DNA from: Globomyces pollinis-pini
Lineage: Eukaryota > Chytridiomycota > Chytridiomycetes > Rhizophydiales > Globomycetaceae
Length of the DNA stretch: 13,884 nucleotides
Direction of reading: 5' to 3'
Assembly: GCA_025399215.1 (NCBI GenBank)
Contig: MU621491.1
Location: forward strand, 1 to 13,884
Shown here: piece after piece, positions 1 to 9,603 of the stretch
Position numbering within the stretch: position 1 is the stretch's first letter
Layout of the letters: every line of letters begins with the position of its first letter
Notes under the pieces: model-generated
Database searches by the model: none
Told to the model about the DNA's origin: nothing
Seen by the model: the letters and a program-made list of their open reading frames with translations, nothing else
Program-made: the position numbers and the translations under genes

Positions 1-1732
1 GGTTGTATGTTGTCATGATCTTCAATAGTAATTGTTTTGGCACATAGATTGTAGTATTTTTCATCATTGACCAAACTAGAGTGAATTAGCGTTGCTTTCG
101 CATTAGACTGAGAGATCATGTATTGTATTCTATCTGTAGGAAACTCACTGTCAATTGGAATGAAAGCAGCTCCAGCTTTCAATACTGCCAAAAATCCAAT
201 AACCATATCTATAGATCGGGTAGTAATGACTCCCACATAATCTCCAACTTGAATTCCTTCATTTGTAAGTTTTGTTGCCAGATTATTAGATTTATCATTC
301 AAACTTCCATACGTTATTGATTCTTCTCCTTGTTCTATAGCAATAGCTTCAGTATTTTCTTGAGCAAGTTGTTCAAATGCTTGATATGCGAGTTTGGATT
401 TTAGTGTCTTTGATACTCCAGTACCGTATTCTAATAGTTCATGGACATGCTCTAAAGGTAGTTGCAGGAACATAGAATTATTTTTCTGTCCCTTGCTTTG
501 TAGTGAAATAGAAATCGTATTCGATAAATTATTATCTACAATATGCAATAAACGTTGAAGGAAGCTAATGTTGTTGCTTTGGGAAATGAAAGTGTAACTT
601 ATATCAGAAACACTAAAATTAACCGACAGAAATTGATGGAACTGGTAGTTGTACTTTACCAGTTTGGGATTGAGATTGGAGGTGGTGAATTGCAATTGAT
701 CACATGTATTGAAATGAAGAACTGTGTCGATCAATGTAGATAGACTTGAAATCAAATCATTGCGATTCAGTTGCAATTTTTGCATCGCTTCCTTTGAGTT
801 TTGTAGGTTGTTCAGTACATGTTGTAGATTCCAATCAGCTGACTGAAGTCGATATGGAATTAATCTTTCAAATGTCCAAGTACTTCAAAAACGTGAGATG
901 GAAATTTTCTTACCTGGAATTGGATTTGATTACTTCTGCAAAGAATACATCGTCTTTTTGATAAAAAGTTTGCAGAGTCATCAGCCAAATCGCCTTGAAT
1001 AATGTTTCTGGATCAACTCGTAGCAATCCACATGCTAGATGTAGTTTAGCGGTAGAAAGTGTAGAAATCAATTCAACACAACTTTCTTTATTCCCAAAGG
1101 CAAGTAGATTCTGTGAAGAATAACCTTCTAGATACTCATTCCATAAATTTGAAGTATCACTGGAGGTTTGGTGGTCAATTTTAGACGTAACAAAGGAAAC
1201 CTCATCTATTTGGTTAGATACATATACCTTTTCGAAAATAGACATAATATGGTTAATATTGATTTGGTTGTGAATGGTCAATACTAAAAATTCATGATCG
1301 TGTTGGTTTTTGAGAAAAGCCAAATTGTACAAGAGACTGGAGTTCTGATAAAAGGAACGTAAGTCGTCAGTCAAGAAGTCATCCATTTCCATGTCAATTT
1401 GATACGATGAATCACTATAATTAATTGAAATATGTCTCGGATCCAAAATAGTAGCTTTATGGGTTTCTTGATGACAGTAAGCTCTAAAAAGAAAGTGTTT
1501 GTTTATAATAGTATTCCAAACTAAGGATAGTTTTTGTCCATGCTCCTCATTCAACACATTCCATACGATTTGCTTAGCGTTCAACCTATTGTGTTTGAAA
1601 TACTGTTCGTGTAAAGAAGACGAAGTTGAATTGAATTCAACTTGTTCCCAATCTATAAAAAGGCAAGTTCTGTATTGACTAAAGAGTTAAGGATTAAAAC
1701 ATTAAATACTTTGAATCCGTGCGAGAATTCAT
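1..1732 (-). CDS. Non-ribosomal peptide synthetase, N-terminal condensation and adenylation domains (partial, runs off left edge)
   Basis: Spliced minus-strand gene: exons 1710-1732, 914-1678 and 1-882, with 31-nt introns at 1679-1709 and 883-913; about 556 residues are visible. A condensation (C) domain begins near residue 25 (SSSLHEQYF resembles motif C1), with KHFLFRA matching the usual H-x-LR region. An adenylation domain follows: ITYGSLNDKSNNLA is motif A1-like, and LKAGAAFIPID (about 150-182) is a clear A2. The rest of the adenylation domain, the carrier domain and any later modules lie outside the window. NRPSs activate an amino acid as AMP ester and load it on a carrier. The C3 motif HHxxxDG is replaced by HNQININ, so this C domain is probably inactive or structural. 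The ATG at 1732 overlaps the stop of the upstream gene; an in-frame ATG at 1750 is an alternative. Domain identity is seen directly; the product cannot be predicted. Confidence 0.92.
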
Positions 1733-2310
1733 TTTAGAAACAGAAACCATAACAGAATGAAATTCTTTGTAAATGAGTTTCTGTGTAATGCAAGGTTCCT
1801 TACATATGGTGGTACAGTTTATGGTAATAATTCGAGAAAGTTAGTGACTGCACAAGAGGAATGGTACTACTGGATATCAGTACCCTACAAAATTCATCGT
1901 TTTGAAAAGATCGAAATCCTTCATGCAATTTTCAGGTTCAAACACCAAATTCATTGACCCGTTCTTCAAGGTGACCGTAAAAAGCACTTGTAACCAAAAC
2001 ATATAAAGGCTCATTTGGTTGGTTGCCATATGATAAAAAGTGGTACAATTGAAAGCAAAAGAGAAAGAAATTGGTTTCGGAGATTACACTAAGAGGTGAC
2101 TGCAAGAAACTTAAAGATGAGGTTCGTCATGGCTATTACACATATGATCACATAATTTGACACGTCTAACCCAATAATCCTGACCTATTCTTAAGTATCG
2201 TACCAATCGAACGAATACTGAGACTTATTCTTAAGTATCATACGAACGAAAAGTACAAATACTGAAAAGTAATACCAAACGACTGCAAAACTAAAAACAA
2301 TTATATTCAT
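1729..2310 (-). CDS. Small predicted membrane protein of unknown function (five exons)
   Basis: Not recognised. I assembled 155 residues from exons 2204-2310, 2140-2179, 1946-2099, 1804-1918 and 1729-1780, separated by GT-AG introns of 24, 40, 27 and 23 nt; all phases agree and no stops remain. The N terminus is strongly hydrophobic (IIVFSFAVVWYYFSVFVLFV), the middle is globular (PNEPLYVLVTSAFYGHLEER) and the C terminus has another hydrophobic stretch (FILLWFLFLK). The ATG overlaps the SDR stop (TGATG) and the TGA overlaps the NRPS ATG (ATGA). Support is the consistent splicing and protein-like composition, not homology. Alternatives: 2218-2243 can also be read as an intron, giving a shorter product, or the last exon could splice onward into the NRPS through a weak GTTTCT donor. 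The first exon is the least certain part. Confidence 0.58.
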
Positions 2311-3508
2311 CACTCTGATTTTAATTTGGATTTAAAGATTTTGTAATCCTCATTGCCCTTTAACATTACAATCATGATCTCAGTCAGTAAATTCCAATCA
2401 ATCACTTTCAGTAATAACCGTATCATGACTGATACAAATCCTTGATCAACAACACAAGTTCTGCCAGCATTTTTCCAAATTACATCTGCTATAACCTAAA
2501 CATTAGTATTTGCTTTAAATAAATTTGAAAATTAAGTGATGTTACTAACAAGTAAAAATTGTTACCTTTGGGTGTTGTGCTGCTTTAACGGCAACTTTTA
2601 ACGCTTTCATATTCAAATTATCAAAGAAATTAGAAGCAATTGGGGATGGGTGAACGACCATCACATCAATACCTGATATTCTATTAAACTAAGCTCATTA
2701 CCAGATTCGTGAACTTCTGCAGCAACTGCAGCAGCAAAGTTTGTCATCCAAGCCTTTGTGCTGGAATACATGCTGGACATTGGCCCTGGGATAAATCCAC
2801 CACTCGAAGATGTGAATGCAATAAGTCCTTTTTGTTTTCTGGTGTGTTAACTAGCATACTTATTACCTGTCTAACATCAGATTCAAGTAATGGTGAGTTA
2901 TTGGGATCATACAAGCTGCATTAGTATCAAAATTTGCTTTTAAATCCTTCACAGATAAAGTACTGAAAAGTCCTGGTTTAATATACCCTTTAAATGTGTT
3001 AGTAAAAAGAAAATATAAATGAGATGTTGGTCGACTATCGAAATGTGAATTGAACTTAATGTAAGTCTTTACCTGCATTATTGAATACCAAATTGATATT
3101 CAGATCTAGAGTATGCTGGATTAATATATCCAAACAGTTTGACGTTGATAGATCAACTGGGACAGTCCTGAATTCGATATTCGGATACAGTTTGGATAAA
3201 TTCTGATTGGCATTAACCAGCGCTTCATCATCTAAAGCACAAACAACCACATTAATGCCCTGATCAGCTAATCGCTTAACAATTTCCAAACCGATTCCAG
3301 TACTTCCTCCAGTAACTAATGCCCATTCTGCGTTATAGACCAATTTTAGATTCTGATCAGGATAAAAGCATCGAATTATGAAAGGAAGTAAATAGGAGGA
3401 AAGTGAGAGGAAACCAAATACAAAACTGACGAACGAAACAATCTCAGAAATCATGAAAAACGAAAAGTCACAAAACCTTCTCAATGAATGTGATCTAAAC
3501 TCGCACAT
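2310..3508 (-). CDS. Membrane-anchored short-chain dehydrogenase/reductase (3-ketoacyl-CoA reductase / 17-beta-HSD type)
   Basis: A 328-residue NAD(P)H-dependent oxidoreductase. Introns: 2988-3072 (85 nt, with a TACTAAC branch site), 2839-2866 (28), 2673-2701 (29) and 2496-2565 (70). Residues about 20-48 form a hydrophobic anchor, followed by the cofactor motif TGGSTGIG (66-73), NNAG (143-146), a serine cluster at 195-198 and the catalytic YSSTK (Y210, K214). The HPSP loop at 239-242 is typical of the family. A hydrophobic C-terminal helix (VSVMIRLLLKVI) suggests a second membrane contact. Length, anchor and order match ER 3-ketoacyl-CoA reductases and 17-beta-hydroxysteroid dehydrogenases; the substrate (long-chain acyl or steroid-like) is inference. 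A Met at 3454, just before the anchor, is an equally plausible start. It shares a 238-bp promoter region with the divergent PDE gene, and its stop codon overlaps the next start. Confidence 0.94.
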
Positions 3509-3746
3509 AATAGTTTATTAGTTGAATATACTTGTCGCTTTGGTGTTAGTTATCAATATTTTGAACATTGAATTTATCAGTAACAATGAGTAATATGTTG
3601 CGATAGAAATTAAGATTTATTGCAATGTCTTATTACTATTTTCACCAAGTGTAGTATAATGTTGCTGAATATTTAATAACTGACGTGTTTAGCAATTAAA
3701 CGCGTTTTCAAACAACTTACCCTTTCAGTTACTTGCTTTCCTTTAC
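3509..3746. promoter_or_regulatory. Divergent intergenic region (shared promoter) of the SDR and PDE genes
   Basis: The 238 bp between two start codons facing away from each other must hold both 5' untranslated regions and both promoters. It is AT-rich, with a pyrimidine-rich tract (about 3710-3742) just before the PDE ATG and a TATA-like run (TAGTATAATG) near 3653. No conserved operator can be named from sequence alone. Co-regulation of the two genes is possible but not shown. Confidence 0.5.
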
Positions 3747-6488
3747 ATGAAAGAAACTGAATCAAATAAATCTAGCAGAGACGCTGATAAAGCAAAAGGA
3801 AGTGGTAGATTGGCGCCATCGTCTTTATCAATGGCTTCCATACATGACAACGAAGCAATGGAAACTAGAAAAACTGGTCATTTCACGAGAGGAGGTAATA
3901 TGCTTCCATATTTAACGACAGATGATATGGATTCTGTTCATGCTGCTGCCAGAGAGTCATCTTCATTCAATCAAAAACGACAGACAAATGAAAATGAATT
4001 GGAATTGACAAAATTACTGAAATTCAAATCTTTAGATATAGAAACTGAGTTTTTGGAGTATTTTGCAAGAGAAAACTTGCGTAGATGGAAGAAAACAAAC
4101 CATCTGATGTTTTTCGTAGTCTCACTACTATACGTATACCTATTGGCAAGAAACAATGCAGATTCCATCACTTATGAGGAAAAATATAACCCATCATTAC
4201 GCGTAGAGGAGTCAATATGCCCAACTGGTTGGTTTTGGTAATATCTACCTTTTAACGTTCTAGTTCTGTTTGTGATCCAAGTATAATATGTACAACATAT
4301 CAACCAACATATGATGCATCGTTATGGTTTGTTGCAGTCTTGGTACCATATGTCGCCGGACAAGGTGTTTCATACTATTGCAAACCAAACTTATTTGCAA
4401 AATATGTTGACAAAATATCAATGGCAATTATTATTGCACAACAGTTTATTGGAATTGGAATTAGATATCATATTGTAGATGCTGGTCAAACATTTTTAGA
4501 ACCGACGATTTTAATGAATTCGATTATCAGTTTTTCATTTGTTGGACTCAATGCAAGTTTTCGTCATGCTCTACCAACTTTGGCACTGATATTCATATCG
4601 TGGGTTGTGTTGACTACCATTGCAGAAAACCATGCGCTTGTGCCACATACCGAAAGATCAAGACTATTAGGACTAGTCACTATGTTTATAACCTTTTCTG
4701 TTTTATCATATGGATCTTATGAATCAGAGAGGTTTTACAGGCTCCAGTTCTTAACTTCGAAAGACATGAAGAAAAACAATGCTAAACTAAAGAATCAATT
4801 GAATCAATTGGCCAAAAGTTACAATCAAAAGGCATCAAAAAATTTAGAGTCTCCGCTAGAAAGAAGTATGCTTCTCATTCGATCAGTGATGGCCGACCCT
4901 ACATTATCTTCAAGACAACTGATGGCTCTTGGTCAAGTAACTACTCTACTTGGCTCTTCAAATCTTTTAACTCCAGATATTGAAACTAATATGGACGAAA
5001 CTATGGATAATGATACACAGGCAAAACATTTTAAATCTCTAATATGTTTTAGGCGTGGTTGTTTTCTGAAATTGCGGCACGGCGTAGGAAAGGAAGAAGT
5101 AAATCCATTCAATTCCGTCGAAGAGTTTCAATGGGCCCAAGGGAGTTGCCTATTCTTGAATCTATTACAAATGAAATGAGTTCTTCGAATGGTCTTTCCA
5201 CTGATAACAGAGTTGTTTCTTTCAGTAACTGTCAAGAACAAAGTGCAATTTCGGGTTATTCAGACAACCGCGCTGCTTATCCGCCTGAAATTTTAGAAAT
5301 AGCAAACATATTGGAGAGATACAACGATTATGACTTTAACCTCTTTAATCTTTCGAATGCAACTGGCAATAGATCATTGTATATTTTGTCCCATCATTTG
5401 TTTGCACAAGCTAACCTATTTGAAGCCTACAATATCCCAAGAGACAAATTCTCAAACTGCATTGCTGCCATTGAGCAAGGTTACCATGCAGATCTACCAT
5501 GTAATGTGTATTGATTAACTCCGTAGACCATAACTCAATTCATGCTACCGATGTACTGCACTGCATACATACACTAGCAAATACTTCAAAGGTGAAAAAC
5601 ACATGGACAGAGGTAGAACTTTTGTCCATGTACTTTGCTGCTATTATTCACGATCACGATCACCCAGGTGTCAATAACAACTTCTTGATTGTCACCGGTG
5701 ACCCAAAAGCCGTACTTTATAACGATAAATCCGTGTTGGAGAATCATCATTCAGCTTCATCATTCTTGATTCTAGCAAAACCAGAAAACAACTTTTTGGC
5801 ACATTTAACAAAACAGGAGTTCAAATCCATTAGAGAAATAGTAGTTGATTTAGTTTTAGCTACAGGTATATTGAAAACGGTTCTGAACTTTCTAGATTTG
5901 ACCCAGCACTTTACTCTATTGTCTATGTTCAAATCAAAGGTATTTTCAATGAAACTAATCAGATAGACGGCAAACATTGATACATTTGACCCAGATGAAG
6001 TTCGTGAAGACCGAATGCTACTCTTTAAGATTATGATAAAGTGCTCTGATGTATCAAATCCTACCAAAGATATGTCCATATATAAACCTTGGGTCAAACT
6101 AATCATGCAAGAGTTTATGATGCAGGGGGATCTCGAGAAGCAGCTCGGAATTCCCGTATCACCTTATATGGATCGGGACAATGTTAATGTTCCAAACTGT
6201 CAAGTTGGATTTATTGATTTTGTTGTGCAACCACTCTTTGGTGCATTAGACACTTACCAACCCCTACCTCAGATAATTAGTCGCTTAGCCAAGAATAGAG
6301 AATATTGGTAAGTAAGTTTACAATTCACGCTTCAGGGGCCAACTCAAAGCTGCAGGTGTCACAATCATGCCAGAAGAAGAAGGCCAAACGTATGTAATTT
6401 TGCTAACCATATTAGAGGTGGGCATAACAATGATAATATGAGTTTGCAGAAAATACACGTTGTTGTAGATGTAAAGAATGATCCTTAA
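3747..6488 (+). CDS. Class I cyclic-nucleotide phosphodiesterase with a six-helix membrane domain
   Basis: Hydrolyses cAMP and/or cGMP to the 5'-nucleotide. The spliced CDS is 848 codons. Introns: 4238-4263 (26 nt), 5021-5052 (32, GC-AG), 5501-5526 (26), 5866-5895 (30), 5940-5966 (27), 6308-6335 (28), 6390-6415 (26). A charged cytosolic tail of about 115 residues is followed by six hydrophobic helices (about 117-134, 183-202, 215-232, 246-261, 267-284, 298-315), a coiled-coil-like helix (about 330-353) and the PDEase_I domain. Metal ligands are visible: YHNSIHATDV (Y566-V575), HDHDHPGVNNNF (H607, D608, H611) and the later KCSDVSNP, plus the nucleotide-clamping CQVGFIDF (invariant Gln and Phe). 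All key residues are present, so the enzyme should be active. Specificity cannot be read safely. The C-terminal tail after the last intron ends in KIHVVVDVKNDP. Six-TM anchoring recalls animal PDE3, but relationship is not established. Confidence 0.96.
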
Positions 6489-6783
6489 TTTTGTCGCACT
6501 TGATTTATGTAATATAAACCGCCTTATGTGATTTGACGCTTGCAATTGTTTTTTTGAATCGTCATTGTGGTCATGTGCATTGATTGTAGAGTACTACTTC
6601 AGGATACACAGTACACTTTTATCCAAATAAATAGCGTGTGAAAATACCATAAAGCTTTTAAGAATTAAATATTGAATTTGACATGAGGTATAATTACGCT
6701 TGCAAATGTAGTGCAGTGGATAGAACACCGTAAATCCACGATTTCAAAGTCATGATATTCAGACGTTAAAAACTCTACTTTGC
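6489..6783. other. Intergenic spacer with a tRNA-promoter-like relic
   Basis: No convincing gene is seen. This 295-bp AT-rich spacer between two plus-strand genes contains TAGTGCAGTGG at 6709-6719, close to a pol III A box, followed by GATAGAACACC-like tRNA D-arm sequence, and GATTTCAAAGTC at 6740-6751, resembling a B box. The A-to-B spacing (31 nt start to start) is too short for a normal tRNA and there is no room for an anticodon arm, so this is at best a decayed tRNA or tRNA-derived SINE fragment. A short upstream exon of the next gene could also lie here (ATG at 6682). Confidence 0.35.
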
Positions 6784-8529
6784 ATGCTATTACAGAGTGA
6801 ATCAACCAAAGCTAAGGAAATTCCGTTTGATCCGACGGTAGCCGATCAAAAAGAACACGAACGGTTAAACAAGGTTAAATGGTAAAATAATATGGGTTAA
6901 TTACCGTCAGGTTGCCCCCAATTGCAGATATTGCGAAATTGAAGGTGAATATCTGAAATACTCTAATTTTGGCGGTGTAGATAAGTGCAAATCTCAAGAA
7001 CAAACATAGTCTAATTAGTAAAATTGGGAAAACAGAATCGAAAAAAGACCATATATTCGTTGGTAGCAGTAAATCAAGTAGAGAGTACTAATACTATTAA
7101 TAGATGGCGATCGGTTTCCAAAATCCGAATTGCGCAAATCGGAACACGCGAAGAAAACTGTCAAAGTAATTCGAAATATTGTACATTTACCTTTTTAGTT
7201 GAATCCAAAAGCTAAATTTATAATGCCATTGCACGAAAAGTCTCTTTTGGAATCAGAAAGGCTGAAAAAGAAGCAATTACAACGAGAAATGGTAGTCGAT
7301 GCATACGATTGGAATGTGATTAAACAAATTAGTCACGAGCCGCAATTCTTGAAATATATTGAAGGGTTGAAGTCGAGAGGAAAGTATGTCTTGACAATTG
7401 CCCTTTAATTTCAATAGTTTGATTAAACAAGAAATATTGGACGATTGGAATGTGAAAGATGAAGCTACATTGAATTTAGATTCAGACAACCACTCAAAGA
7501 GTCAGACAAACTTGAATAGAAAACAAAGTGAACAAAAGATCAATTCTCGCCGAAAAGAGAAAGAGTTACCACCCAAAGACTATTTAGAACGAATTCAATT
7601 TTATATCAAAAACTCCGCATTTCGACCAAAGTTGAAGGGTGCTCTTTCAATGAGACGTCAATACCCAAATCCAGATCCAAATCATTCCTTTGGAAGACCT
7701 AAACATTTCGCCGAGGTATTTGTAAAATATTAATTTATTTTAGGTAAAATAATATTGCATGTAAATATCTTAGGAATTCGGAGTAGAATTTAATCGATTA
7801 TTTGGGGAGTTAGATCAGTTGGGCAATACAGTCGGAACAAGAAAGACTCTAGTTGATCAAGAGACGGAAATATTTACCATTCCACCAACCATTGTAAACA
7901 CTAGAATTATTTGTTAATTCGTTCCTAGGCAGCAGCCATTGAGGCTATGCAAGGGAATAAGGCAATCTACGGAAAAGGTGACAAGAAGAAAGATCAACCA
8001 ACGGTAGCAGATGTATATAAAATGGTAGATTGTGTGATGATTTAATTGTAGAGCAATGCTCGCAGGTTAGAAAGAGAATTTAATTTGGATCGTTCCACCC
8101 TGCAAAAGCAACTTATAAAGTACTTAAGAACAAGGGCCAAAGAACGATTAATAGCCAGCAATAATCTTGACACCATCACGGAAATCCAGAAAGTCGCTCT
8201 TGATGAGGTTGACAAATTTATACAAAGTGGAAAAATATTCCGAACAGAAAATCCTAAAGTGCCAAATCTATGGTAACCTATAAAGACTAAGCAATAGGAT
8301 GGGAGAAAGAAGAACAGGTGGTTTTGCGGAGGAATTTTTAACTATTGGATTATCACCATTGGATTCTCCAATTATATCTCATTCTCACCACAGAAACCAA
8401 CCCAACAAGGATGGCAACAGTAAGCTACAGCCTGTTCGATTGGATTTGCAAGGAAGAAGTGAAGAATACGCTGCTGTAAAACAAATGTTCGCCATTGATT
8501 TTGGGGATAGTAATGATAGTAATCAATAA
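6784..8529 (+). CDS. Uncharacterised 480-residue protein encoded by ten exons
   Basis: Not recognised. Ten exons splice in phase across nine introns: 6882-6910 (29 nt), 6945-6980 (36), 7078-7103 (26), 7166-7198 (33), 7384-7417 (34), 7716-7773 (58), 7894-7928 (35), 8025-8051 (27) and 8273-8297 (25). The product is charged, soluble-looking and helix-rich, with no signal peptide or membrane segment. It has a lysine-rich N-terminal third, a basic QREMVVDAYDWN segment, a middle PNPDPNHSFGRPKHFAEEFG stretch, an arginine/lysine-rich helical region (NARRLEREF..LRTRAKERLI), and a Ser/His/Asn-rich tail. The proline/FGRP-type stretch recalls short motifs in some ciliary (axonemal) proteins; that is only a weak impression. 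The start at 6784 is the first in-frame ATG of an open stretch; an extra upstream exon cannot be excluded. It converges on the FKBP gene with a 128-bp gap. Confidence 0.83.
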
Positions 8530-8657
8530 ACTCTAACACTTAACACTACTGGATTCAGAAATAATTCAAAATCTGAGGGAAACAATATTGTACGAATTCG
8601 CGTAATCAAAGCTAATTGAAGCGGTTATATATAAAATGAAAAGCCAATTTATTATCA

Positions 8658-9466
8658 TTAGTTAATTCCCAACAGTTCCATCTGTATGTTAGGTAATTTT
8701 TTTGTAAACTTACCTCAAATATGAGGGTAGAGTTTGGTGGGATAATTGAAGAATATCCACGCTGTCCATAAGCATATTCAGGAGAAATGGTAAGTTTTGC
8801 CCGTTCACCCAAGGACATGGTGATCACACCTTCATCCCAACCTAAACATTGGTGACTATACCTGTCAATACCTCTAATAAAACGCCCAACACCAATAACT
8901 CCTTCAATTGGAAACCGACCTTTCATGAAATTTGGAATCTAATATACCTTTGGAACTATCAAATATACTTCCATCCAACAAAGAGCCAGTATCTATTTGG
9001 TAAGAAATCAAAAGCCGTCTTTACAATCCATTTTAATTCTATCACCCTAATATTAACCATGCGATTTATACAATGTTAGGATAATTTACGCTGTCTCCTT
9101 GTTTGAGAATAACCTTTGACCAGTGGTCGCTCACAACATCTTTTGCAGGTATAGGAGCTTTTTCAGCCTTATCAACAATAGTGTCGGAATTTACTGGCTA
9201 AACTATTTAATATATTGTCTGGAATTGAAGGTTGATTAGACTTAGCAGCAAGTGACAAAACTTTTCAATGAAATAATGATGATTTGAGCATAATATAATG
9301 ATGTAACGATTATTTGAATAGTATAAAATGATGACCAGTGGATACTCACCTTTACTGAGTTGTCAATGAAGAAGTAAGCCATTACACCCAACATTCCAAG
9401 GACTGCTACTATTGTAAAAAGCCAATTTGATTTTCGCTTTGGTCTGATACTGTCGTCGGTGGCCAT
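8658..9466 (-). CDS. Membrane-anchored FKBP-type peptidyl-prolyl cis-trans isomerase
   Basis: A 163-residue prolyl isomerase, spliced from seven exons; introns 9198-9349 (152 nt), 9047-9089 (43), 8993-9024 (32), 8920-8947 (28), 8842-8871 (30) and 8682-8713 (32). It starts [15 protein letters not shown], and residues 16-34 form one transmembrane helix with a basic cytosolic flank (type II anchor), so the catalytic domain should lie in the ER or secretory lumen. The FKBP fold spans about 66-163 and keeps the FKBP12 pocket: Y83 and D94 (DYTG, FDSS), F93, F100, I112, W115 (RGWDEG), Y138 (EYAYG) and F155. It should therefore be active and able to bind FK506-like ligands. C-terminal MELLGIN is the usual final strand. 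The 152-nt intron is much longer than its neighbours and its middle is partly open, so an alternative exon is possible. No ER-retention tetrapeptide is seen. Confidence 0.94.
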
Positions 9467-9603
9467 ATTGTTGTTAGTGTGGGAAAGTAACGGACCCTCT
9501 TTTACAATTAATGTCATTGGAAAAGTAAAAGGATTCATTACTCAGTAAACACCTTATTTGGAGATGAAATGTTTCTAGTACAAAAACGATATATTGAAGA
9601 AAC

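Noticed and set aside
1757..1957. Plus-strand open frame of 66 codons
   Set aside because: It is antisense to exons 3, 4 and 5 of the spliced small membrane-protein model, has no plausible continuation or homology, and its neighbouring frames are broken.
1862..2059. A second minus-strand open frame (contains ATNQMSLYMFW) overlapping the small membrane-protein exons
   Set aside because: It is open for about 65 codons but has stops on both sides and no splice route into neighbouring coding sequence; the alternative frame splices cleanly through five exons.
1..3508. Bacterial operon or bacterial contamination explaining the overlapping genes
   Set aside because: All three genes contain spliceosomal introns needed to keep the frame, and there are no ribosome binding sites before the starts.
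5747..6106. Minus-strand 119-codon frame
   Set aside because: Lies opposite the PDE catalytic domain, which is conserved on the plus strand.
6318..6545. Minus-strand 75-codon frame
   Set aside because: Opposite the last PDE exons and the following spacer; low complexity and no supporting signal.
6700..6765. Functional tRNA gene
   Set aside because: A and B box-like sequences are too close together, no anticodon stem fits, and no acceptor stem pairs.
8849..9079. Plus-strand 76-codon frame
   Set aside because: Antisense to FKBP exons and introns; the minus strand has a complete, conserved FKBP.
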